A DNA stretch of 8,543 nucleotides from CAJCIY01 sp036379355 (GCA_036379355.1 DASVGV010000099.1:1-8543); one strand, 5' to 3'. Counted from the first letter of the stretch, positions 1 through 7,511 are shown. The notes: generated by a model not told the origin, from the sequence alone. Made by a program: numbers and translations.

Positions 1-162
1 GTCGTGCAGTAGCACCACGTGAGCGACACCGCGGTCGCGCAGGTCCTGCCACATCTCGCCGACCCACGACTCGGCGTCGGACTGGGTGGGAAACTGCTCG
101 TCGCCGCCCTCGGGTGCGAGCACCTCGCCGCTCTCGCTCTCGCAGCGCCAGGACCAGGACAT
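1..162 (-). CDS. Conserved small actinobacterial protein of unknown function, N-terminal part (gene runs off the window)
   Basis: The minus strand reads ATG at 162 and stays open for 54 codons to the window edge. The product begins MSWSWRCESESG and continues with an acidic stretch, then FPTQSDAESWVGEMWQDL and a hydrophobic VAHVVLLHD end. The MSWSWR start and the 'FPTQ-DAESW-GE-W-(D/E)L' pattern are, from memory, those of a short (about 60-75 residue) soluble protein widespread in Actinomycetota and without known function; only a few residues would be missing here. No signal peptide or membrane segment is visible. The start is supported by a TANNNT box (TACGCT) 6 nt upstream, which suggests leaderless transcription, and no Shine-Dalgarno is present. 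It is divergent from the CobT-like gene, 45 nt away. This frame is preferred to the opposite-strand open frame over the same bases because it matches a known family and has a promoter-like element at its start. Confidence 0.7.
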   Translation of the reverse strand, partial: MSWSWRCESESGEVLAPEGGDEQFPTQSDAESWVGEMWQDLRDRGVAHVVLLHD

Positions 163-168
163 GCCACG

Positions 169-174
169 AGCGTA
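169..174 (-). promoter_or_regulatory. Candidate -10 box of a leaderless promoter for the small minus-strand gene
   Basis: Read on the minus strand, TACGCT fits the actinobacterial TANNNT -10 pattern and ends 6 nt before the ATG at 162. That distance would put the transcription start at or next to the start codon. No clear -35 hexamer was seen. Confidence 0.4.
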
Positions 175-196
175 CGAGGTCGACGCCGCCTGCGGC

Positions 197-200
197 AGGA
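197..200 (+). promoter_or_regulatory. Ribosome binding site deciding the GTG start of the CobT-like gene
   Basis: AGGA sits 7 nt before the GTG at 208. The frame is open upstream to position 19, but that part overlaps the divergent minus-strand gene, so this site favours the short form. Confidence 0.5.
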
Positions 201-207
201 TCGTCGG

Positions 208-1249
<1,042 letters not shown>

Positions 1250-1254
<5 letters not shown>

Positions 1255-1266
1255 GCTGGGCTCAGC
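1250..1266. terminator. Short hairpin spanning both stop codons of convergent genes (candidate bidirectional terminator)
   Basis: GCTGAGC (1250-1256), loop TGG, GCTCAGC (1260-1266) form a perfect 7-bp stem. The left arm contains the TGA of the CobT-like gene (1252-1254) and the right arm, read in reverse, the TGA of gcvT (1264-1262). There is no T-run on either side, so a terminator role is uncertain, but the position between tail-to-tail genes is right for one. Confidence 0.4.
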
Positions 1267-2365
1267 GGGTGGACGGCTGGACGAACGGCGGCCGGACCAC
1301 GGTGAACTCGCCGGTCCGTCCACGGACGTCCACGTGGACGGTGTCCCCCTCCTCGACCCCGCGGGCGAGCAGGGCCAGGCCGATGCCGACCTTCAGCGTC
1401 GGCGAGAAGGTGCCGGAGGTGACCTCGCCCAGCGCGGTCCCGTCGGACGCGGCCACGGCCATGTGCGGACGGGGAATCGCGCGGCCCGTCGCGCGCAGGC
1501 CCCAGAGCATCCGGGCGGCGCCCTCGTTCTTCTCCCGCCACAGCGCCTCGCGGCCCCAGAACGCGGGCTTGTCCCACCCGACCGCCCACGTGGCGCGCGC
1601 CTGCACCGGGGTGATCTCGAGCGAGAGGTCCTGCCCGTGCAGGGGATACCCCATCTCCGTACGCAGCGTGTCGCGCGCGCCGAGTCCGCACGGCTTCGCG
1701 TCGTACTCGCGGCCGGCATCCAGGAGGGCGTCCCACAGCGCCTCGGTGTCCTCCCAGCGCGGCAGCAGCTCGTAGCCCTTCTCGCCCGTGTAGCCGGACC
1801 GGCACACGACGACCGGCCGGCCCTCCCACTCGGCCGGCTGGAACGACATGTACTCGTGGTCGGTCGGCAGACCCAGGTCGTCCAGCACGTCCTCGGAGTC
1901 GGGGCCCTGGACGGCGATGACCCCCAGCGTCCGGTGCAGGTCCTCGACGGTGACCCCCCGCGGTGCGGCGTCGGCCAGCCGGCGGACGACCTCGGAGGTG
2001 TTGGCGGCGTTCGGAACCAGGAAGACCTCCTCGTCGCCGCGCAGGTAGGCGATGAGGTCGTCGACCACGCCACCGTGCTCGTCGCAGCAGAGCGTGTACT
2101 GCGCCTGCCCCGGCGAGATCCGATGCAGGTCGTTGGTGAGGCAGGCGTTCACGAACTCGACGGCCCGGTGACCGCGTACGACTCCCTTGCCGAGGTGCGA
2201 GACGTCGAAGATGCCGACCCCGGTACGGACGGCGGCGTGCTCCGCCAACACCCCGCCGCCGTTCCCGGGGTACTCGATCGGCATCTCCCACCCGCCGAAG
2301 TCCGCCATCTTGGCACCGAGCGCGACGTGCCGGTCGTGCAGTGGCGAGCGGGCGAGGTGGGCCAT
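1262..2365 (-). CDS. gcvT: Aminomethyltransferase, glycine cleavage system T protein
   Basis: GcvT transfers the methylene group from aminomethyl-lipoyl-GcvH to tetrahydrofolate, releasing ammonia and leaving 5,10-methylene-THF; it acts in the cytosol. The 367-residue length is normal for the family. The N-terminus has SPLHDRHVALGAKMADFGGWEMPIEY-type sequence. GGVVDDLIAYL (98-108) carries the conserved Asp (Asp102, matching E. coli Asp101). SGYTGEKGYE (190-199) and the GLGARDTLR...GY.LHG.D block (227-246) are the folate/substrate core. VTSGTFSPTLKVGIGLALL (315-333) is the typical GcvT C-terminal barrel. The ATG at 2365 lacks a Shine-Dalgarno but has TAGCCT 7 nt upstream, suggesting a leaderless mRNA. 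No glycine riboswitch can fit between it and the divergent pepA. GcvH and GcvP are not in the window; the required E3 may be the lpd product encoded here. The gene ends 7 nt from the convergent CobT-like gene. Confidence 0.96.
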   Translation of the reverse strand: MAHLARSPLHDRHVALGAKMADFGGWEMPIEYPGNGGGVLAEHAAVRTGVGIFDVSHLGKGVVRGHRAVEFVNACLTNDLHRISPGQAQYTLCCDEHGGVVDDLIAYLRGDEEVFLVPNAANTSEVVRRLADAAPRGVTVEDLHRTLGVIAVQGPDSEDVLDDLGLPTDHEYMSFQPAEWEGRPVVVCRSGYTGEKGYELLPRWEDTEALWDALLDAGREYDAKPCGLGARDTLRTEMGYPLHGQDLSLEITPVQARATWAVGWDKPAFWGREALWREKNEGAARMLWGLRATGRAIPRPHMAVAASDGTALGEVTSGTFSPTLKVGIGLALLARGVEEGDTVHVDVRGRTGEFTVVRPPFVQPSTR

Positions 2366-2372
2366 GACCGGG

Positions 2373-2378
2373 AGGCTA
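2373..2378 (-). promoter_or_regulatory. Candidate leaderless -10 box of gcvT
   Basis: On the minus strand TAGCCT (TANNNT type) ends exactly 7 nt before the gcvT ATG. It lies within CTAGTGCC (2376-2383), which is the inverted copy of GGCACTAG in front of pepA. No convincing -35 was found. Confidence 0.5.
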
Positions 2379-2417
2379 GTGCCGCCGTCACCGGCCCGCG
2401 ACGCCCGCGGGCACTAG
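2376..2417. repeat. Inverted repeat CTAGTGCC / GGCACTAG framing the gcvT-pepA divergent promoter region
   Basis: Two perfect 8-bp arms (2376-2383 and 2410-2417) are separated by 26 bp, and each overlaps the -10 box of one of the two diverging genes. It could be a shared operator or simply mirrored promoter sequence. Confidence 0.55.
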
Positions 2418-2420
2418 GTT
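2415..2420 (+). promoter_or_regulatory. Candidate leaderless -10 box of pepA
   Basis: TAGGTT (TANNNT type) ends exactly 7 nt before the pepA GTG at 2428, with no Shine-Dalgarno in between. It overlaps GGCACTAG (2410-2417), the mirror of the gcvT element. No clear -35 was seen. Confidence 0.5.
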
Positions 2421-2427
2421 TCGCCGC

Positions 2428-3927
2428 GTGACGACCATCAGCGCGGGCACCGCCGACCCCACCACCATCAAGGCCGAGGCGATCGTGATCGCAGTCGGGT
2501 CGAGCAGCGCGGGGAAGAAGTCACCGCCGCGCCTGCTCCCCGGCGCCGAGCGGGTCGACGCCGCGCTGGCGGGCTCGCTCGCCGCGACGCTGCACACGCT
2601 CGGCGCCACCGGCCGCACCGGCGAGCTGACCGTGCTCCCCTCCGGCGGGGCGACCAAGGCGCCGCTCGTCGTCGCGGCCGGGGTTGGCGACGGCGACCCG
2701 ACCCCCGACGCGCTGCGGCGGACCGCGGCGGTCGCCCTGCGCGCGCTCAAGGGCCGGTCCACCGTCGTCCTCGCGCTTCCGGCCGGGACCGCGGACCAGA
2801 CCGCCGCCGTCACCGAGGGGGCCCTGTTGGGCGGGTACGACTTCGTCGACTTCCGCCGGGCCAGCCTCGACGGCCGCAAGCCCGCAGCCGAGAAGATCGT
2901 CGTCACCGTCGCGGACCGGAAGGCCGGCAAGGCGGCGGTCGAGCGGGGACGCATCCTCGCGGAGTCGGCCGCCCTCGTCCGCGACCTGGTGAACACGCCG
3001 CCCGGGGACCTGCCCCCGGCGACGCTGGCCGCCCGCGCGAGCGCGGCGGCGAAGGAGCTGGGGCTGACCGTCGAGGTCCTGGACGAGAAGGCTCTGGCCA
3101 AGGGTGCGTACGGCGGAATCCTCGGGGTGGGCCGCGGCAGCGCGAATCCGCCGCGGCTGACGCGCATCGCCTACCGACCGGCGAAGGGCGCCAAGCACGT
3201 GGCCCTCGTCGGCAAGGGCATCACGTTCGACTCCGGCGGCCTCAGCCTCAAGCCGCCGACGTCGATGGAGACGATGAAGAGCGACATGGCCGGCGCCGCC
3301 ACGGTGCTCGGCGCGGTGCTCGCGGCCGCGCGGCTGGAGCTGCCGGTGGCGGTCACCGCGTACCTCCCGTCGGCGGAGAACATGCCCGGCGGCGGTGCGA
3401 CCCGGCCGGGAGACGTGCTGCGCATGTACGGCGGCAAGACCGTCGAGGTGCTCAACACGGACGCGGAGGGGCGGCTGGTCCTGGGCGACGCGCTGGTCCG
3501 GGCCGGTGAGGACTCCCCCGACGCGATCGTCGACATCGCGACCCTCACCGGCGCGCAGGTGGTCGCCCTCGGTCAGCGGACGGCGGGGCTCATGTCCAAC
3601 GACGACGACTTCCGCGCGGCCGTCGCCGACGCCGCCGCGGACGTCGGCGAGGCCGTCTGGCCGATGCCGCTGCCGCAGGAGCTCCGAGACAAGATCGACT
3701 CGCCGGTCGCCGACCTCACGAACGTCGGGCCGCTCGGAAGCCGCGACGGCGGCATGCTGCTCGCCGGCCAGTTCCTCAAGGAGTTCGTGCCCGAGGGGAC
3801 GCCCTGGGCGCACCTGGACATCGCCGGACCGTCGTACCACGGCGGCGAGCCGTACGGCTACACGCCCAAGGGTGGGACGGCCTTCGGTCTGCGTACGCTC
3901 GTGGCGGTCGTGGAGTCCTTCGTCTAG
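2428..3927 (+). CDS. pepA: Leucyl aminopeptidase (M17 family)
   Basis: This is a cytosolic di-metal exopeptidase that removes N-terminal residues, leucine preferred, from peptides; M17 enzymes are usually hexamers. The length of 499 residues is standard. A divergent N-terminal domain (about 1-170) is followed by the catalytic domain. The metal ligands of E. coli PepA are all present: Lys263 and Asp268 (VGKGITFDSGG), Asp286 (KSDMAG), and Asp345 and Glu347 in the NTDAEGRL signature (343-350). The catalytic Lys275 (LSLKP) and Arg349 are also kept, so the enzyme should be active. It starts at GTG 2428, with a TANNNT box 7 nt upstream and no Shine-Dalgarno, which suggests a leaderless transcript. 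It is divergent from gcvT (62-nt gap) and its TAG lies 6 nt from the stop of the convergent small gene. In E. coli PepA also binds DNA in Xer recombination; nothing here shows that role. Confidence 0.97.
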   Translation: MTTISAGTADPTTIKAEAIVIAVGSSSAGKKSPPRLLPGAERVDAALAGSLAATLHTLGATGRTGELTVLPSGGATKAPLVVAAGVGDGDPTPDALRRTAAVALRALKGRSTVVLALPAGTADQTAAVTEGALLGGYDFVDFRRASLDGRKPAAEKIVVTVADRKAGKAAVERGRILAESAALVRDLVNTPPGDLPPATLAARASAAAKELGLTVEVLDEKALAKGAYGGILGVGRGSANPPRLTRIAYRPAKGAKHVALVGKGITFDSGGLSLKPPTSMETMKSDMAGAATVLGAVLAAARLELPVAVTAYLPSAENMPGGGATRPGDVLRMYGGKTVEVLNTDAEGRLVLGDALVRAGEDSPDAIVDIATLTGAQVVALGQRTAGLMSNDDDFRAAVADAAADVGEAVWPMPLPQELRDKIDSPVADLTNVGPLGSRDGGMLLAGQFLKEFVPEGTPWAHLDIAGPSYHGGEPYGYTPKGGTAFGLRTLVAVVESFV

Positions 3928-3933
3928 CTCGGC

Positions 3934-4335
3934 TCACGCGAACGGGTCGGGCGGCATCTCGTCGTCGGCGGGCCGGCGCCGCTGCGCGGCAGGCTGCCCG
4001 TCGCCGCCGGCGCGCTTGCGTGCGGCCGTCCACTCACGCATCCGCGGCGGGTAGCCCGTCGCCTTCACGTCGTAGAACGGGATGCCCGCCTTCTTCGCGA
4101 AGTCGACGGCCGCCTCCGGCTCCTTGCACGGCCGCCGGGTCCACTCGCCGTCGTGCGCGACAAGCACGATCGTGTACGGGGTCACCGTGGTGGCCGGCTC
4201 GAGGTACGCCTCGACCCCGCGGCGGCTGCTCACGAAGGCCTCCAGGTAGGAGCGGTCGTCGTCGTCGATGCCACCGCGCTTCCAGGGCGCGCCGCCACTG
4301 TCGGCGCCCTTGCGTCGACGGCCGAACAACGGCAT
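3934..4335 (-). CDS. Conserved actinobacterial protein of unknown function
   Basis: The product has 133 residues, with no signal peptide or membrane helix. A basic N-terminus (MPLFGRRRKG) and a Gly/Asp-rich stretch lead into a compact core (about 28-103): SSRRGVEAYLEPATTVT, TIVLVAHDGEWTRR, then AVDFAKKAGIPFYDV and GYPPRMREW. The tail (104-133) is charged and Pro-rich, probably disordered. From memory, proteins with this 'RRGVEA-EP-TTVT...VAHDGEWTRR...YDV..GYP.RM' core are common in Actinomycetota next to pepA and lpd, and none has a known function. The alternation of beta-like and helical segments suggests a small soluble alpha/beta fold. The start is firm: GGGGAG stands 8 nt before the ATG. 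It is tail-to-tail with pepA (6 nt) and divergent from lpd. The fixed neighbourhood hints at a link to central metabolism, but that is inference. Confidence 0.88.
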   Translation of the reverse strand: MPLFGRRRKGADSGGAPWKRGGIDDDDRSYLEAFVSSRRGVEAYLEPATTVTPYTIVLVAHDGEWTRRPCKEPEAAVDFAKKAGIPFYDVKATGYPPRMREWTAARKRAGGDGQPAAQRRRPADDEMPPDPFA

Positions 4336-4343
4336 GGCGGTCG

Positions 4344-4349
4344 CTCCCC
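4344..4349 (-). promoter_or_regulatory. Ribosome binding site of the small conserved gene
   Basis: GGGGAG on the minus strand, 8 nt before the ATG at 4335, confirms this start. Confidence 0.7.
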
Positions 4350-4394
4350 AACACGTGATCCGACCCCGGAATGGCGGCCGTCCTCCCCGCCATT

Positions 4395-4407
4395 GTGCCT
4401 AGGGCAC
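4395..4407. promoter_or_regulatory. Short palindrome in the divergent hypothetical gene / lpd intergenic region, candidate operator
   Basis: GTGCC-TAG-GGCAC is a perfect 5-bp inverted repeat around a 3-bp centre, in the 188-bp region between two diverging genes. Its half-site resembles the CTAGTGCC arms near gcvT/pepA. Regulatory function is only suggested by position; I saw no convincing -10/-35 pair around it. Confidence 0.25.
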
Positions 4408-4508
4408 CCTTCGCATGCGACGGGACTGGCCGGCCGACCCGCTCACCCGGCGGCGCGGCCGGCGGTGACAGGATGGATGAGCGCGGCCGCGACCCGGCCC
4501 GCGATCAT

Positions 4509-4514
4509 GGGAGG
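4509..4514 (+). promoter_or_regulatory. Ribosome binding site deciding the lpd GTG start
   Basis: GGGAGG lies 9 nt before the GTG at 4524. The frame is open upstream to 4371 and includes an ATG at 4473, but those starts have no comparable site and would add a tail before the FAD-binding motif. Confidence 0.75.
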
Positions 4515-4523
4515 CGAACTGGA

Positions 4524-5897
4524 GTGGCGGACCAACCGGTCGACCTGGTGATCCTCGGCGGCGGCAGTGGCGGGTACGCCTGCGCCCTGCGCGCCGCGGA
4601 GCTCGAGATGTCGGTCGTGCTCGTCGAGCGCGACAAGGTCGGCGGCACGTGCCTGCACCGCGGGTGCATCCCGACCAAGGCCCTGCTGCACGCGGCGGAG
4701 ATCGCCGACGGGGCCCGCGAGTCCGAGAGCTTCGGGGTGAAGGCCACGCTCGACGGCATCGACATGCCGGCGGTCAACACGTACAAGTCCAAGGTCGTCG
4801 ACAGGATGTTCAAGGGCCTCACCGGCCTGGTGAAGTCGCGGGGCATCGAGGTCGTCGAGGGCTCGGGCCGGTTGGTCTCCCCGACCGCGGTCCAGGTGGG
4901 CGGCCGGACGATCGAGGGGCGGCACGTCGTCCTCGCGACCGGGTCGTACTCGCGCACGCTGCCCGGCCTCGACGTCGACCACGAGCGGGTCATCACGTCG
5001 GAGGACGCGCTGCGGCTCGAGCGCGTACCCGCCCGCGTCGTCGTCCTGGGCGGCGGGGTGATCGGCGTCGAGTTCGCCAGCATCTGGCGGTCGTTCGGCG
5101 CGGAGGTCACGATCGTCGAGGCGCTTCCGCACCTGCTGCCGGCCGAGGAGGAGTCCAGCTCGAAGCTGCTCGAGCGGGCGTTCCGCCGCCGCGGCATCGC
5201 CTACGAGCTCGGGTCCCGGTTCTCCGGTGTCAAGGTCAGCGACAGCGGCGTCACGGTGTCGCTCGAGAACGGCAAGACCCTCGAGGCCGACCTCATGCTC
5301 GTCGCCGTCGGTCGCGGACCGGTCTCCGCGGATCTCGGGTACGAGGAGGTCGGCGTCGCGATGGAGCGCGGCTTCGTCCTCGTCGACGAACGGCTGCGCA
5401 CCAACATCCCGACGATCTCCGCGCTCGGCGACCTGCGCCCCGGACTCCAGCTCGCGCACGTGGGCTTCGCGGAGGGCATCTTCCTCGCCGAGGACCTCGC
5501 CGGGCTCGATCCCCGGCCGGTCGACTACGTGAACGTCCCGCGCACGACGTACTCCGACCCCGAGGTCGCGTCGGTGGGCATGACCCGCGCGCAGGCCGAG
5601 GCGGCCGGGTACGACGTCGTCACCACGACCTTCGACTGGGCGGGTAACGGGCGGGCGGCGATCCTGGCGAGTTCGGGCGCGACGACGCTGGTCGCGGCCA
5701 AGGACGGTCCGGTGCTCGGCGTCCACATCGTCGGCAAGCACGCCGGCGACCTCATCGCCGAAGCCCAGCTCATCACCAACTGGGAGGCGTACGCCGACGA
5801 CGTCGCCCAGCTCGTCCACCCGCACCCGACGCTGTCGGAGACCTTGGGCGAGGCGCACCTGGCACTGGCCGGCAAGCCGCTGCACAACCACGGCTGA
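4524..5897 (+). CDS. lpdA: Dihydrolipoyl dehydrogenase (E3)
   Basis: E3 is a cytosolic homodimeric flavoprotein that re-oxidises the dihydrolipoyl groups of 2-oxo-acid dehydrogenase E2 and of GcvH, passing electrons to NAD+. From the GTG at 4524 it has 457 residues, a normal size. The FAD motif is GGGSGG (12-17). The redox-active disulfide is Cys43/Cys48 in GGTCLHRGCIPTK. The NAD-binding motif is GGGVIGVE (176-183). The second FAD contact is ALGD (300-303). The C-terminal dimerisation domain ends with HPHPTLSE, giving the His434/Glu439 catalytic dyad. All key residues are present, so full activity is expected. The next gene, 33 nt downstream on the same strand, is the E2 partner, which indicates co-transcription. 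It may also supply GcvT's pathway. The VGGTCLHRGCIPTK version differs slightly from the textbook LNVGCIPSK, as is common in Streptomyces-type enzymes. Confidence 0.97.
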   Translation: MADQPVDLVILGGGSGGYACALRAAELEMSVVLVERDKVGGTCLHRGCIPTKALLHAAEIADGARESESFGVKATLDGIDMPAVNTYKSKVVDRMFKGLTGLVKSRGIEVVEGSGRLVSPTAVQVGGRTIEGRHVVLATGSYSRTLPGLDVDHERVITSEDALRLERVPARVVVLGGGVIGVEFASIWRSFGAEVTIVEALPHLLPAEEESSSKLLERAFRRRGIAYELGSRFSGVKVSDSGVTVSLENGKTLEADLMLVAVGRGPVSADLGYEEVGVAMERGFVLVDERLRTNIPTISALGDLRPGLQLAHVGFAEGIFLAEDLAGLDPRPVDYVNVPRTTYSDPEVASVGMTRAQAEAAGYDVVTTTFDWAGNGRAAILASSGATTLVAAKDGPVLGVHIVGKHAGDLIAEAQLITNWEAYADDVAQLVHPHPTLSETLGEAHLALAGKPLHNHG

Positions 5898-5910
5898 TTC
5901 CGCCACCTTC

Positions 5911-5917
5911 GAGAAGG
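5911..5917 (+). promoter_or_regulatory. Ribosome binding site of the E2 gene
   Basis: GAGAAGG stands 13 nt before the ATG at 5931, within the 33-nt gap after lpd. The spacing is longer than usual, but no better site or start exists. Confidence 0.45.
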
Positions 5918-5930
5918 GCACCTGCACGAC

Positions 5931-7451
5931 ATGGCTGTCTCCGTCACGATGCCGCGCCTCGGCGAGTCCGTATCCGAGGGCACCGTCACCCGCTGGCTGA
6001 AGCACGAGGGCGATCACGTCGAGGCCGACGAGCCGCTGCTCGAGGTCTCGACCGACAAGGTCGACACCGAGATCCCGTCGCCGGCCAGCGGCACCCTCAC
6101 CAGGATCGTCGTCCAGGAGGACGAAACGGTCGACGTCGGGGTCGAGCTCGCCACCATCGGCGACGCGGGCGAGGGGGATGGCGGGGGTGCCGCGGCCGGT
6201 CAGGGCGAGGCGCCTGCCGAGTCGCAGGAAGCAGCGCCGGCAGCCGCGGAGCCGGCTCAGCCGCCGACGGCCGCCGAGCCGGTCGCGCAGCCGGTCGCTC
6301 AGCCGGCCGCCGCCGAGGAGCCCGCGCCGGAACCGCCTCCCGCACCGCAGGAGCCGGCCGCTGCCGCGGCGCCCGAACCGGAGCCGACGCCCGAGCGCGA
6401 AGCCGCCGCACCGCCGGCTCCCGCTGCGCAGGCTGCTCCCCCACAGGCCGCCGCACCCCCGGCCGCGGCGAGTTCGGGGGCACCGGGCGGCGGGGAGTCG
6501 TACGTCACGCCGCTGGTCCGCAAGCTCGCGGGCGAGCACGGCGTCGACCTCGCGGCGGTGTCGGGCACGGGCATCGGCGGGCGCATCCGCAAGCAGGACG
6601 TGCTCGACGCCGCCGGTCCCGCCGGGCGCGCGGCCTCCGCGCCGGCGCCCGCCGCCGCCGGTGGCCGCCACGCTGCCCCCGCGACGCCGACCCCCACTCA
6701 GGCTGCCCAGGCGGCGGCCGCGACCCAGGTCCGGGGCAAGACCGAGAAGCTGTCGCGCCTGCGCGAGGTGATCGCGACGCGCATGGTCGAGTCGCTGCAG
6801 GTCTCGGCCCAGCTGACCACGGTGGTCGAGGCCGACGTCACCGGCATCGCGAAGCTGCGCGCCACCGCCCAGGACGACTTCGAGGCACGCGAGGGCGTAC
6901 GCCTGTCGTTCCTGCCGTTCTTCGCGCTCGCGACCGTCGAGGCCCTGAAGGTCCATCCGAAGCTCAACGCGACCATCGACCTCGAAGCCAAGACGGTCAC
7001 GTACCACGAGGCGGAGCACCTGGGCGTGGCCGTCGACACCGACCGTGGCCTGCTGGTGCCCGTGATTCACAACGCGGGCGACCTGAACATCGGCGGCCTG
7101 GCGCGCAAGATCGCCGACCTCGCGGAACGGACACGGTCCAACAACGTCTCCCCCGACGAGCTCGGCGGCGGGACCTTCACCCTCACCAACACCGGGTCCC
7201 GCGGCGCCTTGATCGACACCCCGATCATCAACCAGCCGCAGACCGGGGTGCTGGGCACCGGCAGCGTCGTCAAGCGGGCCGTCGTGGTCGACGACCCGGA
7301 GCTGGGCGAGGTGATCGCCGTACGCTCGATGGTCTTCCTGTCCCTGACCTACGACCACCGGCTCGTGGACGGCGCCGATGCGGCGCGGTTCCTCGCCACC
7401 GTGAAGGACCGGCTCGAAGCCGCCGACTTCGCGGCCGACCTGGGCTTGTAA
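5931..7451 (+). CDS. sucB: 2-oxo-acid dehydrogenase E2, dihydrolipoamide acyltransferase (sucB/dlaT type)
   Basis: E2 carries the acyl group on a swinging lipoyl arm and transfers it to CoA in the pyruvate and/or 2-oxoglutarate dehydrogenase complex. The product has 506 residues. One lipoyl domain (about 1-78) has its lipoylated Lys43 in EVSTDKVDTE. A long Ala/Pro/Glu linker (about 80-185) follows. The peripheral subunit-binding domain (189-228) reads YVTPLVRKLAGEHGVDL...GTGIGGRIRKQDV. A second, shorter linker (229-270) leads to the catalytic domain (271-506), with the GTFTLTNTGS segment and the HRLVDG motif (active-site His476 and Asp480). The sequence ends in AADLGL, as does M. tuberculosis DlaT (EADLGL, from memory). 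Automatic annotation would say succinyltransferase. In Actinobacteria this orthologue is chiefly the pyruvate dehydrogenase E2, with succinyl transfer done by the fused OdhA/Kgd protein, so substrate is left open. It follows its E3 partner by 33 nt. Actinobacterial relatives often have two or three lipoyl domains; only one is present here. Confidence 0.96.
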   Translation: MAVSVTMPRLGESVSEGTVTRWLKHEGDHVEADEPLLEVSTDKVDTEIPSPASGTLTRIVVQEDETVDVGVELATIGDAGEGDGGGAAAGQGEAPAESQEAAPAAAEPAQPPTAAEPVAQPVAQPAAAEEPAPEPPPAPQEPAAAAAPEPEPTPEREAAAPPAPAAQAAPPQAAAPPAAASSGAPGGGESYVTPLVRKLAGEHGVDLAAVSGTGIGGRIRKQDVLDAAGPAGRAASAPAPAAAGGRHAAPATPTPTQAAQAAAATQVRGKTEKLSRLREVIATRMVESLQVSAQLTTVVEADVTGIAKLRATAQDDFEAREGVRLSFLPFFALATVEALKVHPKLNATIDLEAKTVTYHEAEHLGVAVDTDRGLLVPVIHNAGDLNIGGLARKIADLAERTRSNNVSPDELGGGTFTLTNTGSRGALIDTPIINQPQTGVLGTGSVVKRAVVVDDPELGEVIAVRSMVFLSLTYDHRLVDGADAARFLATVKDRLEAADFAADLGL

Positions 7452-7495
7452 CGTCCCGTTGCGACCCCCGCCCTAGGCGTGTCAGCGCCTGCCAC

Positions 7496-7502
7496 GAAAG
7501 GA
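7496..7502 (+). promoter_or_regulatory. Ribosome binding site deciding the MaoC-like gene start
   Basis: GAAAGGA lies 9 nt before the ATG at 7512. An in-frame GTG at 7479 would add 11 residues but lacks such a site and would place this purine run inside the coding region. Confidence 0.7.
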
Positions 7503-7511
7503 CCCTCACGC

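Noticed and set aside
19..207. Longer N-terminus for the CobT-like gene starting at 19
   Set aside because: It would overlap the divergent small gene on the minus strand, has no ribosome site, and adds residues with no CobT match. The GTG at 208 has AGGA upstream.
163..207. Cobalamin riboswitch in front of the CobT-like gene
   Set aside because: Only 45 nt separate the two divergent genes, far too short for a B12 riboswitch, and no B12-box-like sequence was seen.
1327..1340. A perfect 14-bp palindrome, CGTCCACGTGGACG
   Set aside because: It lies in gcvT and follows from the codons for Val-His-Val-Asp in a GC-rich genome; no other sign of a binding site.
2521..3840. A 439-codon minus-strand frame inside pepA
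   Set aside because: It is the antisense shadow of a perfect M17 aminopeptidase and has low-complexity Arg/Gly composition.
4443..7358. A 971-codon open frame on the minus strand opposite lpd and the E2 gene
   Set aside because: Its product is Arg/Gly/Asp-rich with no family pattern, and the opposite strand encodes two complete, motif-rich enzymes. Long antisense frames are expected in GC-rich DNA.
7475..7490. Small hairpin AGGCG-TGTCAG-CGCCT between E2 and the hydratase gene
   Set aside because: Only 5 bp, with no T-run; hairpins of this size are frequent by chance at this GC content.
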